64,000 nt of DNA from Myotis daubentonii (GCF_963259705.1 NC_081840.1:4335062-4399061), one strand, 5' to 3'. Positions 44,031 through 54,844 are shown, numbered from the stretch's first letter. Notes: a model not told the origin generated them from the sequence alone. A program made the numbers and translations.

Positions 44031-46624
44031 GACAACAAAATAATAATAAGAATGCACACACCATAGGTAGGGAAGGAGTGCATGAGGTCATGGTCGCAAT
44101 GTCAGGGGCATTCATTAGCCCCATTGTTGGTTGTGAGATTCACTTGGTGGCTAAGATCCTTATACCCTGTAGCTCCAGGGAAGTGACCCCAACTAGCCCA
44201 CTTCACAGATGAGAAGACTGAGGAGCTGGGATCCCATAGGAAGAATGCACACTCCCCCATCCACAGGGGGCTGGGTGCTCCCCCTGCAGGAAGCTTGGCT
44301 TCCAGCTCCAGCCTCAGACAAGCAGGAGGCATAGCCACCGCTCCCACCCAGAGTCCTGGGAGTGCCTTCCTCCCAGAGCCAGGAACCGGGGAACACGGAG
44401 TAGGGCGCACTGTGCCCTGTTATGTAACCGCCACCTCTGGTCTTCCTCTGCGAAGCCTGCCCTATTTTTTGCTCTTGGCCTTCCCCCCCACCGCGGTGGG
44501 GGCTGGGCACGTGCACCCCTGCTCTGCACACTGTAAAGGAAGTCGCAGCCCTATCAGATGGAAGGAAGCAGAAGTTTGCTCGGGGCTTTGACAAAGTAGC
44601 CCGTCTCCCATCCCACGTGAGTGCGGGCTGCGGTGAGAGCTCCGTTCTAAATGCGGAGACAGGCCTGTGTCTTTCTTGTAAGTTGCCCGGAGTGGAGAGA
44701 AAGATTCTGCCAGATTTCGGAGAGGACCCTCGCAATCAAAGTCTTAGAAAAAGCCCCATCTCCTTGGCCTCGCCCCCTCACGCCGCCCTCCGTGTCTGTA
44801 AACAGGGGACACATGAACTGTGAGGAGGGGCACACAGGATCCAAATGAAAGGCACAGGGTTGCCCAGACCCTGCTGGGGAAGGCCTTGCAGAAATGAGTG
44901 GCCGAGGACTGGTACCCGGGGACACGTGTCTACTGACGGCATCGAGGTTAGATGTCGGAATCCCCAGGCCGTGGCAATCATAGGCGCCATCGGTGGAAAG
45001 TCTGCTGAGGACCAGGAGCCAGGCTTGCGTTCAGTCCCAGCTGCCGCCTGGGGAGGCGGGTGCCCCGCACCGGGAGGCTGGGCAACGTGCTCACGAGAGC
45101 ATCGCCGGGACCTGCACGGGGCGGGAGGTGGCAGGCCTCCCTCCACTGCCCTGTTCAGGAACCTTCTCTCTCTGCGTGTACATTCTATGTGCAAACGCCA
45201 TCTAATTTATAAACTGAAATGGGGCACCTCCCTCAGGGCGCCACACGGGGCATTGATCATGTGGGGAAAAATGCCTTCTCTTTCCTGCTGGCCGGCACTG
45301 GCCCCTGATGTCATAGGGAAGATTCCAAGCTTTGTGAACCGATAGTCATTTTCATCATCGACCTGGTTGGGGAAGCCTGACCTGAACCAATAGAGGGAAC
45401 AGGAGGCTGTTGATCATCTCTTTTCCTCACATTGTGTCAACGTCATATGTTGCCACAAAAATGTGTTTGTGCTCTGTACCTGGCGCTGCCCCAGACTCTC
45501 TTGGGGGGGGGAGTGGTTACATGGTACCCCATGAAGACACATAGTCACTTCCCAAAATGTGCCCAGTTCTGATAAGTCGAACACGCCTGGCCCCGCAGGG
45601 CTCAGAAAGGGATGGTGGGCCTGCCTGTCACGTCTGCTGCCCCCATGGAGCCGGGGCCTGGAGATGCCGTCGGGGGGTGGGGGGGCGGCAGGTGTGGCCG
45701 TTTCAGATCGAATCGCCCTCCTCCTGCCTGCGGTTTATACAGCTCCCTGCACAATCTGGGATGACGGGGAGCTCTAGGGAGCCTCTGTCTCCCCAGTTCC
45801 AAGAGGGGGTCACAAAGGCCGGATGGCGGGAGGTTGCTGTGAGTTGATCCCTGGAAGGATTCCGGGTGCCATGGCTTTTGGGGCCACGCCGGGGCGCTCC
45901 CTGTTTTCGGCTGCTCTCTGTGGCAATCTCCAGAAGTGATGCAAAGATGTGGTAAAACTTTCACTTCTTCAAGGTCACTGCCCTTCGCCTGGAGGAGGGT
46001 ATGGCCCCAGGGAGCTCAGGCTGGGGGCAGGTGACAGCACACCAGCACCTGCGGAGGCAATTAGCTGCCGCCACCAAGACCTTTTTGATAGTAACCAGCT
46101 GTCCCAGCCTGGTGCTCGGGCCTTGGCCTCGGGGGAGCGCTCCGGGACACTGCTCTCCCAGGAGCCCGGCCCTGACCACAGGAGCTCGGTAAATAGGCCG
46201 GAGTTTAGCCTCCCCAGAGCCCAGGGCGATGATGCAAGGCTCCTCCGAAGCTCAGGTGCAAGGCAGCTGCTGCTGGACAGAGGACCAGAGGGCGGGGACC
46301 AGGGGAGGGAGGACAACAGGAGGGGGAGCCTCGCCCACTCAGTCTCCCCCTCTGCTCAGAGGTTAGGTCCTCCCCACCCCCAGGCTCCTCTGGGCCTCTG
46401 CTTTCCTCCCTCTTGTTCTCTTGCTTCGGGTCTCTCTAGCTCTTCCTCCCTCCGTGTGACTGTGTGCCTCCCTGGCACCCTGTGCCCTCCCTCCCGGCAC
46501 CTGCACACGTGCACACTTGTCATTGCAGCCAACAGTGGACCCAGGGTTCTCCCCCCGCAAAAAATGGTAATTCATACAGCGTGGGCTAGTTTGCTTTTGC
46601 TGGGTAAATTCCCACTGTATTTCA
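44031..46624. other. GC-rich unassigned interval
   Basis: Several overlapping long frames occur, including one of 263 codons at 45949-46740, but none has a domain or plausible start and they run into L2 sequence. 45165-45260 and 46045-46095 are repeat-free and may be weakly conserved. No gene is supported. Confidence 0.45.
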
Positions 46625-47020
46625 GACATAGGTATCTATTCAACAAGCATTTATTGGGTGCTTCCTGCTCACCAGGCCCCATTTCACATGTTGGCGGAAC
46701 AGAAAGGCCTGTCCCTAAGCGTGGGCTGGGGGGAAGATGATAGAGCAGTGAACATAAAACCAGGGATGTCAGACGATGGTGAGTGCTAAGAAGAAAATCC
46801 ACGCAGACCACGGGGTAGACGTCGCTGGAGGCAGGAGAGAAGGATCAGGAAAGGGTTTCTGGCCAGGGGGCACTGAGGTCATCTGAGTGACGTGACCAAG
46901 AAGGGCATGTGGCTAAGTCAGAAACAGCATCCCAGGCAGAGGGAACAGAACATGCCCAGGCTCCGAGGCTGAGGTCTGCTTGGCACGTGGCAGGAATGTC
47001 AAGGTGGAGGGTGGCGAATA
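46625..47020 (-). repeat. L2 LINE remnant (antisense)
   Basis: ATTCAACAAGCATTTATTGG at the start, then GAGTGCTAAGAAGAAAATC, GGAAAGGGTTTCTGGCC and CAGAGGGAACAGAACATGCC, the usual order of an antisense L2 3' region. Heavily diverged. Confidence 0.65.
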
Positions 47021-47554
47021 GATTCAGAGAATGTCCTCTCTTCGAGTCTTTGAAACCTTTCTTCTAGACGGAGGTCAGTCCCTTTTTACAAATGAGGAAA
47101 GTGAATCAGAGATGTAAGGTGTTGGCCCGATATCAAAGGCATTCAGTTAAGAAGCAGGGTTCCCACTCAGGCCTCGGAGTTGCCACTCTTCACAGTGTCA
47201 TCCGGAAGCTGGAGATTGTGGAATGACGTGAGAAGCCCAGGCTGCTGCTAACACCTCATCTGTTAAGAGCTGCAGGGACTCAGCTACAGTCCCATCTCCC
47301 AAGTCAGGAACGATCCCCAAACTTCAGGGGGAGGTTGAAATCCGAGCCCCAAACAACTGGTCACTTACAGCTAGGGAGACTGAGGCTAGGGAAGCCGTGC
47401 ATCTTGTCCAGGGCCCATGGCATGGAAGCGATGAGGTCTGAATCCCGAGCCTCCCCACTCTCCTTGTGGCGCGGGGCTGGCATACAAGTGTGACACAAGG
47501 TAGAAAAAGAAAAGCAAAACAGGAGGCCAGAAAACATATGATTGTGTTCTAGCA
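47021..47554. other. Interval with MIR remnant
   Basis: 47085-47190 (TTTTTACAAATGAGGAAAGT) is an antisense MIR. No gene. Confidence 0.5.
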
Positions 47555-47735
47555 TTTCATACGTGCCTTTCATCGAACCGCTGGGATTTCTGAGAAATTA
47601 GCAACAGCATTGAAGTGACAAAGACCGTTTTCCACCAAGAAAAAAAAAAAACAATAAAGGTGATTATTTTCACCTCCCACCTGACTCTTTTTGTTTGAAA
47701 GAGCGAAAGGATTTTGAAAGAGTCGTTACATATAT
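47555..47735. promoter_or_regulatory. Candidate conserved noncoding element 11
   Basis: Repeat-free block with CATACGTGCC, TCATCGAACCGCTGGG, GAAATTAGCAAC, ACAATAAAGG and GGTGATTATTTTCACC words around an A13 run. The last is an 8-bp-arm near-palindrome. Regulatory role inferred. Confidence 0.4.
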
Positions 47736-48113
47736 TTCTATCCCATGAGTGGGCAGCAGGGCCGTCAATGAATCACCCGTTTTCTGCAACTCTGCAAGCA
47801 ACCCAGACCCACGTGTGAGAGAAACGGCGGGGTTGTCCATGGCTGGGCCCAGGGCCCAGAAGGGACAGCCATTGAGGGTAGGACTGGAGGAGGGGAGGAG
47901 GGAGCGAGGGGTGCGTCCCCCGCCTCCTCATGCTCATCACAGTGCGCACTCACTCAGCTGGGGGTGCACAGTCACTTATTTGTTTATTGATTCTCGCTCT
48001 GGCTTCCTCATGGCACAAACACTTACTGGGACCTGCTGTCAGGCCTCGCGATCATCTGAGCAACCAAGACCAGCAAGACACAACCCCTGAGCTTTCGTGA
48101 GTCAAATTTAGTT
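47736..48113. other. Unassigned interval
   Basis: No gene or young repeat recognised. Confidence 0.4.
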
Positions 48114-48127
48114 GTGAAGACGAGCCT

Positions 48128-48393
48128 GGGCCATTTCCAGATCTTAGCAATGGTAAATTGTGCTGCTCTGAGCATAGGGGTGCATACATTCTTTCTGATT
48201 GGTGTTTCGGGGTTCTTAGGATATATTCCTAGGAGTGGGTTCCACTGGTTCAAATGGCAGTTCCATATTTAATTTTTTGAGGAGACTCCCTACTATTCTT
48301 CATAGTGGCTGCGCCAGTCTGCACTCCCACCAGCAATGCACGAGGGCTCCCTTTTCTCCACATCCTCGCCAGCACTTGTCATTTGTTGGTTTG
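48128..48393 (-). mobile_element. LINE-1 ORF2 3' segment, inverted part
   Basis: Reversed, this is the well-known L1 stretch with AATGACAAGTGCTGGCGAGG, GTGCATTGCTGGTGGGAGTG and TAGGAATATATCCTAAGAAC. It encodes no intact protein. It adjoins a forward L1 3' end, the signature of a 5'-inverted insertion. Confidence 0.85.
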
Positions 48394-48609
48394 TAGGTGA
48401 GAGGAGGGTGGTTGGGTGGGAGGTGATCAACCAAAGACCTTGTATGCATATATGCAGAACCCACGGATGCAGACAGTGGGGTGGTGGGGCCCTGGGAGGG
48501 GGGTAGGGGTGGCTGGAGGGGGTCGATGAGGGAAAAAAGGGGACATATGTAATACTTTCAACAATGGAGATTTAAAAAATTAAAAAGAAAAAGAAAAAAG
48601 AAAGAAAAC
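48394..48609 (+). mobile_element. LINE-1 3' UTR and A-rich tail
   Basis: Forward 3' UTR with CAACCAAAGACCTTGTATGC, a G-rich tract (48470-48520), then CATATGTAATACTTTCAACA and an A-rich tail. Flanks GAAGACGAGCCTGG (48116-48129) and GAAAACAAGCCTGG (48603-48616) match at 12 of 14 and are the probable target duplication, overlapping the inner edges slightly. Confidence 0.85.
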
Positions 48610-49644
48610 AAGCCTGGAGCCTTCCTGCGAGGCCCTCACCTGCTAGGGATGGACCCAGCATGGAGCTTGGGACAAGGGTCAGCCGAGGCAGGGGACGGGG
48701 GGAGAGGCCGAGGCTCTTCATTCCCTGGAGACACCCCCAAGGCCGGTGACCGCCCTGGGTGGGGCGCACCCTTGGTGTGAGGCCCGGCTGCTGAGAGCGG
48801 GAGGGACGCCCAGCCGTGTCCGTGGGAGCAGCAGTGTTTGTGGGAGTGGGTGCTCTGTACCTGGAAAAATTCACTGTACAGACTCTGAAACCCAGGCTGA
48901 GTCACTTCCTCTGGCAGGAAAGCCCCCACCCCAGCCCCTCTCGGGGGTTCAGCCAGATCGCGGGAAACGCAAGAGGCCCCGCGCCCTCTAATCGCGATGC
49001 CAGGGTTTCTGTCTGACCAGGTGCACCCCGAATGGGCCCTGAGAATCACGCTCTGACTCTTGGGGCTTTCTGGGGCCTGAAACCAAATTCGCCCAGAGGT
49101 GAGGCCAGAGGAGGGGACAGAGAGCCCAGGCACCTTGTTGTGGGCAGAGGAGAAGGGGCGGCTCTGGCCCCAGTGCCCGCTCAGATACGAGGCTCTGGGT
49201 AGATTGCATAAGCTTCTTCTTCCTCTGTTTTTGTTATTTATTTATTTTAATTTAATTTTATTGTTTAAAGTATTACACATAAGCTTCTTAGGCCGCCTCT
49301 TCACCCAGAATAGAGGGCTCCTACCCACTCCATCCACGTGTGGGGAAAAATGAGCCCATTCTAAACCCTGCCCTCTGTCATCTGTGTTACACATATGAGG
49401 AATTGGCATGAAGAAGAATGCATTGATATCATCACCCCTAATACATGTGTGTGAGCATAAGTAATAAAGAAAATGTATCTATGCAATATCGTAGAAGTCA
49501 ATATATGTTATTTGACGTAAAATGGGTCTTGAAGCCTTGTATTAACTCTGGTAGCTTTCCGACGGCCCTAGAACCAAATCTGTCAACAGCCTGGAGGGCC
49601 AGTGGGAAGGAGCATTTCAGGAAAGATAAGCATCGCAGTATCAG
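48610..49644. other. Unassigned interval
   Basis: GC-rich first half, then AT-rich (49225-49275, a run of TTTA/TTAATTT) and mixed sequence. No gene. Confidence 0.4.
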
Positions 49645-50190
49645 TTAGTACCAGCTTGTTCATGAAACTTCAAAGCGGAAACCGAAGCGGGAGTCTGTAG
49701 ATGGCTCCCGAGAAAAAGCCCCAGTTTCTGCAAATCTTCCTTCTGTCTTTAATGAATGCTTAACCTCTTTGCCCTTGAACTTGGGCATCGTTACCAAGAG
49801 CCAGTTTTCACTCTCGTGCGTGTGCTTTTCCCCCTGCTTTTAATCCTGAAAATCTGTGGCCATGTCATCCGCTCCTTCTTAATTATACCATATTCTTTAC
49901 ATCTGTCCTGCTAAATAACTCTAATTGAAATAGCACCGGCGTGAATTTCTGTAATGTCCCCCCCAAGACATCCCGAAAGTGACTCCCGAGAAAACAGACT
50001 GAAGTCACAGCTGGAAGCGCGTCAAGGATCATTTCCATTTTTACATGATTAATTTGAATTTAATATCTTAAATCAAAACCTGATTAATTTAAATAAAATT
50101 TTGATGGTGCCCTGCTTCTAATATACATTGCAGTAATTAGATTCGGCTTAATGTGATTTTTTTTACATAATTAAAAAAAAGGGGGAAGTG
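49645..50190. promoter_or_regulatory. Large candidate conserved noncoding element 12
   Basis: About 540 bp without repeats. Motifs include AAACCGAAGCGGG, CTTTAATGAATGCTTAACC, CTTCTTAATTATACC, CTCTAATTGAAATAGCACCG, CATGATTAATTTGAATTTAA, CCTGATTAATTTAAATAAAA and GTAATTAGATTCGGC. Many TTAATT/TAATTA sites and retained CpGs make it one of the best enhancer candidates here. Confidence 0.55.
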
Positions 50191-51843
50191 AAGTGTGACA
50201 AGGCAATGTTGATACAAATCTGTCTAAATGTATAGAAGGGGACCCTGGTTGGGGACGTTCCTCAGGTGGAGAGAGGATGGGTAATGGCAGGGCCATCGGT
50301 GAGACGAGGACAGATAGGACGGTGCTATCCTCATCCCTGATCGATGGCGACACGGCTTCCTAAAACGCAAAGTGATGCATGATTTTATTTTTCAATAAAT
50401 GAAAATTTCAGTGGGCCACGGCATCGAGAAAGAAATAATGGGGAGTGTGCCATCTCATATGCAAACTCTCATCTCTGTGCTTTAGACAGTGAGGGGACAC
50501 CCCCTGTTCCCCCAGACTGGGCAGGCTCCGCAATGCGGGAGCGCGCACACAGCCCCGCCAGGGTCCAGCCCCCCATCTTTGGAAACATGGCTTGGAGGGC
50601 CATGCTCTGAGGACCCTGCTCTGTCTGACTTGCCCCTCGAGGCTGGGGGTTGTGATAAGCTTTTCCTTAAATTCAGACTTCGTTCCCCCAATTCCAGTGG
50701 GCTCAGACTCACACAGGATGGGGGCCCTGAGGAATGCATAAACTTCCGTGTCCCGACAGCGTGGGGATGGTCACGCTCCGGACAGTTCCAGCTCAGAAGC
50801 AAGAGGAAGCAACCAGAGAACGAGAGTCCCACACAGGGGTTTTGAAATGGTTTTCCTAAGGCGAACCTCTCCCCTCATTGGCCAATCCACCCCTGGCCAG
50901 TTATGTTCCTTCTCGGATGGGAGTGTCACCCGTGATGGCAAATGATCGGACAGGAAGAGGGGTTTCCAGAGAATCCACAGGACCCTGGCCTTGAGGAGAT
51001 GGGCCTCGGAGGCCCCCTGAGCCAGAGGCCTGAGACAGCTAAGCCCCCACCAGGGTTCTGGGGGCGGGTGGTGCCATTGGCCGTGAGGGTCCCGCGGGGC
51101 AGGTCACATTTCTCAATGAGCTTGGTCCTTCCTGCCTGGAACAGTGAGGCCGGAGCCAGCGACGGAAGGAGCCTGGCGGAGGGCAGAGCTAACGGCAGGC
51201 GCTTCGTTCTGCTGCGACCTCTTCCATGTGAATGAAGAAACCCCGGGACCTGCCCGAGAAACAGGAACAGGTAAGTGCCTCTGCAGTATTCGAATACAGG
51301 CTGTTGTGATGGTGAAATCTCCAGTGTTCCTCACGCTTAAACTTGAAATCCCTTTCGACTTATCAATGCTATTTCTTAGGTGGCTCCCTGTGCACAGTGC
51401 TGTAGGACACAGAGTAGTAAAAGTCCTGCTCCCCAGGACTTACAAGCAAAACGATGCCCAGTCTTTGTGAAATGCCTCCTGCCCAAAAGACTTACGACCT
51501 CTCCTCTCTGCCTCCCTCCTGGCCTCCTTCTGTTTCTCCCATTGTTCACTCCTTCCCACAAGGCTGTGCCCTAAAGGGTCCACTGTGACCTGTGGTCCCG
51601 GCTCCCTACTCTCAAGGCCCCTGGAGGGAGAATCCCTCCAGGGCGGGCACACGTCTGTGGGCCTGGGACAGGGAGGAGGGAAGGACACGGTATACAGAGA
51701 CTCACCAGCACACCTCCGCCTGATTTTAAGTGGCCCTGGGCCACACTTAGCTTCATGCCATGTTCATCTAGTGGTCCCTCCACGAGTGTGATGTGAGACT
51801 TTCACTGTGAGTTTGAGCAAAGATCAGGACATATGAGGATTAT
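50191..51843. other. Unassigned interval with minor AT block
   Basis: 50345-50470 (TGATGCATGATTTTATTTTT) is a small repeat-free AT block that may extend element 12. 51123-51270 ends in a perfect splice-donor word CAGGTAAGT but has no supporting exon structure. No gene is called. Confidence 0.4.
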
Positions 51844-52081
51844 GGTTTTGTTTTGTTTGTTTTTTAATATAATTTTTTATTGATTTCAGAGAGGAAGGGA
51901 GAGGAAGAGAGAGATAGAAACATCAATGATGAGAGAGAATCATTGATTGGCTGCCTCCTGCACGCCCCCTACTGGGGATCGAACCTGCCACCCCGGGGGT
52001 ATGTGCCCTTGACCAGAATCGAACCTGGGACCCTTTGGTCCACAGGCTGATGCTCTATCCACTTAGCCAAACCAGCTAGGG
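51844..52081 (-). mobile_element. Ves SINE, first of a tandem pair
   Basis: Reversed tail TTTTTTATTGATTTCAGAGA, body CATCAATGATGAGAGAGAAT, and reversed B box and head ending AGCCAAACCAGCTAGGG. The 10-bp TGAGGATTAT lies on each side (51834-51843 and 52082-52091). Carries a reverse CTCF-like word. Confidence 0.95.
51962..51975 (-). promoter_or_regulatory. CTCF-like core inside reverse Ves SINE
   Basis: Reverse strand reads CCAGTAGGGGGCGT, 13 of 14 to the CTCF core, identical to the word at 17648-17661 but on the opposite strand. Confidence 0.4.
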
Positions 52082-52091
52082 TGAGGATTAT

Positions 52092-52310
52092 GTTTTTTAT
52101 ATGATTTTATTGATTTCAGAGAGGAAGGGAAAGGGAGCAAGAGATAGGAACATCAAGGATGAGAGAGAAGCATTGATCGGCTGCCTCCTGCACGCCCCCC
52201 ACACGGGATGGAGCCTGCATCCTGAGCATGTGCTCTGACCAGGAATCGAACCGTGATCTCCTGGTTCATAGGCCGATGCTCAACCCCTGAACCACACCAG
52301 CAGGGCCGTT
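52092..52310 (-). mobile_element. Ves SINE, second of a tandem pair
   Basis: Reversed tail TTTTTTATATGATTTTATTG, body with CATCAAGGATGAGAGAGAAG, and head ending CCTGAACCACACCAGCAGGG. A third TGAGGATTAT follows (52311-52320). It is diverged from the first copy, so the pair is not a recent tandem duplication. Confidence 0.95.
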
Positions 52311-52320
52311 TGAGGATTAT

Positions 52321-52856
52321 TTCAACACAGCTATGCCTCACGTCGTGGAAGGGAGAGCAGCCTTGGTCCCAGACTGTGTCCACACCACTTAGCGTACGGA
52401 AAGGGAAGTCCCTTTAGTCATTGATTTTGATCCAAACACCACAGAACGCACCTGAAAGTCACTCTCAGACTACCCTCGGCTGCCCTGTGGACTCGGCCGT
52501 GTCCAGTTACGAGTGACCGAGGCTGCCTCTACTCTGACTGGTAACAACTGTAATGGTGCTAACTGCTTCCATTCCTGGACACCCACACAGACAGCAACTG
52601 TGCTACCAATTCCCCTTCCTTATCCCCAGTCTTCTGACACCTCTGTTTAACACACAGTGTTCTAACCATTTCATAGGCTTGAAAACTGAGGCCCAGGGAA
52701 GCAGAGGAACTTTGAGGGACTGGGATGAGCCTGTCTGCCCTCCCTGTGCGCGGCCCACGCCGCCTGTCCATCCAGGCACGCAGGTAATCACCGGCCTCTT
52801 CGGGGACCTCAGCTGCCAGACCCCCGCAAACCTGGGGTTCGAGTTCAAAAGGCTTT
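52321..52856. other. Unassigned interval
   Basis: 52600-52720 holds MIR-like words (AAACTGAGGCCCAGGGAAGC). No gene. Confidence 0.45.
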
Positions 52857-52864
52857 GTGTAGAG

Positions 52865-53076
52865 CAGTGGTTCTCAACCTTCTGGCCCTTTCAATACAGT
52901 TCCTCATGTTGTGACCCAACCAGAAAATTATATTCGTTGCTACTTCATAACTGTCATGTTGCTGCTGTGATGAATCGTCATGTAAATATCTGATATGCAG
53001 GATGGTCTTAGGCAACCCCTGTGAAAGGGTCGTTCGACCGCCAAAGGGGTCGCGACCCACACGTTGAGAACCGCTG
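52865..53076 (+). mobile_element. SPIN-family non-autonomous hAT element
   Basis: Termini CAGTGGTTCTCAACCTTC and, reversed, CAGCGGTTCTCAACGTG. Internal blocks AGTTCCTCATGTTGTG, CTACTTCATAACTGTCATG and GTCGCGACCCAC follow the SPIN order. Flanks GTGTAGAG (52857-52864) and GTGGAGAG (53077-53084) match at 7 of 8. 212 bp, no transposase. Confidence 0.96.
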
Positions 53077-53084
53077 GTGGAGAG

Positions 53085-53405
53085 GAACCAACAAACCTTC
53101 CATCACTTCGATGACAGAGGGAAGAACTCAAATGCGAATTTCAGGGAGATTGCCGACATATTCTTCATCACAAAAGGGTCTAACTCGACGACTTTCCAAT
53201 CTGACAGCCAGGACTTTTGATGACAATCAACAATTTTCTTTCTACATTTAGTTTTTTCCCCTCTTTTGCATCTAATGCCAGTGCCAGCTAAAAATAGCTG
53301 AGCGGCGAATGTTGGACAGGAGAATTTCACTGAGTACAGCTTTTCTTTCTTTCTTTTTTATGTTCAAGTTAAAGTCAAAACAAAATTAATCAGGAGAGGT
53401 TATCT
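53085..53405. promoter_or_regulatory. Candidate conserved noncoding element 13
   Basis: Repeat-free AT-rich block starting right after the SPIN copy: CAAATGCGAATTTCAGGG, CTAACTCGACGACTTTCC, GATGACAATCAACAATTTTC, GCTGAGCGGCGAATG, AAACAAAATTAATCAGG. Looks like an intact enhancer with a transposon at its edge. Confidence 0.5.
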
Positions 53406-54616
53406 ACAATGAATCACCATTCCACTGGGGAGGAGGGGCTGGCAATATCGTGGGCAGCCTGGAAGGAGTGTTCTTTCAAACAGCCTGGTGGGCCACAGGC
53501 AGGCGAGAAAGATGCGGACCTTCTATTCAAGAGTGGGAATCACCCCTCTCCTGCTCCGTCTAAGGGTCCTTTTCATTGGAAGGCAGCAGGCGTGAGGGTC
53601 CTAGGGGCTGTGACTGAAATGGTTACTGGAAAAGAAGCCAGGGCGACCTGTGTCTGGCTACACTGTCACTGGGACCATCTTATCTGAGTTTACAGAGTTA
53701 CTTCCCATTGGTACTTGCTGTATGAATGAATGTCTACTAGATAAAACCCTTAGAACCCCAGGCCTGAGCAAAGGGACCTTATTCTTCTAGAGTCTTCCAC
53801 ACCTGCCTCTCCGCCTCTCCCCTTCCCCTGCACTCCCCTCCCCCTCTTTCCTGTGTCTGATAGGAAGTCATTTCACTACCCAAAGCCTCCACCTTAGACA
53901 AATAGACTTAGTCATAGAGTCGTGGGATGCAGTGGAGACTTACCCCCAACCCTGTTGGATAGAGGAGAAAACAGAAGGTCAGAGAGGCCTTATGATTCAT
54001 TAAGGTCTTACAATGGGAGAGTCCCACAGTCCAGGGGCCAGAATTCAGGCTTTGCCCGTCTGAGCCTGGTGTCTCTGAGTATCTTGGAGGGACCAGAAGG
54101 GCGACCTCCCTCTGGAATCCCACACGAGGCGGTGACATGAGATTAAATGTGTGACGATTGAGACCATCTTCCCCGTGCGGTTGAATGGCCACGATAACAT
54201 GACTTTCCTATTCCAGGAGGTCTTTGCCCGGGAAGAAAGCAGTTCAAATAGCTTCCTTACGGATTCCAGGGCCTTCCTGGGGAACAGCTCTTCTCCCCTT
54301 GAATTGAGAGGCAATGCCAAGCAAGGTGTATTCCCCACGACTCCTCATCGTCCTCACCATGCTGCGAGCACCGATCCCAAACCATGATCCTCTCTTTACC
54401 AGCTCTAATCAGGCACCGCATTGCAAGGCCTGCCATAAGCCGGACTCCTAAACCCATGAGCATCCTGGCATCATTCCCGTCACATCCGGGTCACCCCAGA
54501 GAGAGACAAGGCCGGGCGTGCTCTCCGGAAGCATGCGCACCACAGGTTGTATTTGGAGAGCCAGCATCCGGTGTGTGTCCCGGGAAAGCATGTGTGTGCA
54601 GGTGAGCTGACAAAGG
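53406..54616. other. Interval with MIR remnant
   Basis: 53935-54060 (GAGGAGAAAACAGAAGGTCA) is an antisense MIR. The rest is unassigned, no gene. Confidence 0.45.
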
Positions 54617-54624
54617 GCCTAGGG

Positions 54625-54844
54625 CAGCCGTGGGCAAACTATGGCCCACGGGCTGGATCCGGCCCGTTTGAAATGAATAAAACTAAAAAAAAAAAAAAAA
54701 AAGACTGTACCCTTTTATGTAATGATGTTTACTTTGAATTTATAGTAGTTCACACAAACACTCCATCCATGCTTTTGTTCCGGCCCTCCGGTCCAGTTTA
54801 AGAACCCATTGTGGCCCTCGAGTCAAAAAGTTTGCCCACCCCTG
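54625..54844. mobile_element. Short non-autonomous hAT element (CAGCCGTGGGCAAAC type)
   Basis: Ends CAGCCGTGGGCAAACTATGG and the reverse complement of CAGGGGTGGGCAAACTTTT. Flanks GCCTAGGG and GTCTAGAT match at 5 of 8 but share CTAG in register. 220 bp with an internal A17 run and subterminal GGCCC blocks. Confidence 0.88.

Noticed and set aside
45949..46740. 263-codon forward open frame
   Set aside because: Low-complexity Ser/Pro/Gly/Arg composition from GC-rich DNA, no domain, and its 3' part is translated L2 repeat (from about 46625).
48128..48393. Functional LINE-1 coding sequence
   Set aside because: Only a short inverted 3' ORF2 segment is present, without intact reverse-transcriptase or endonuclease regions.
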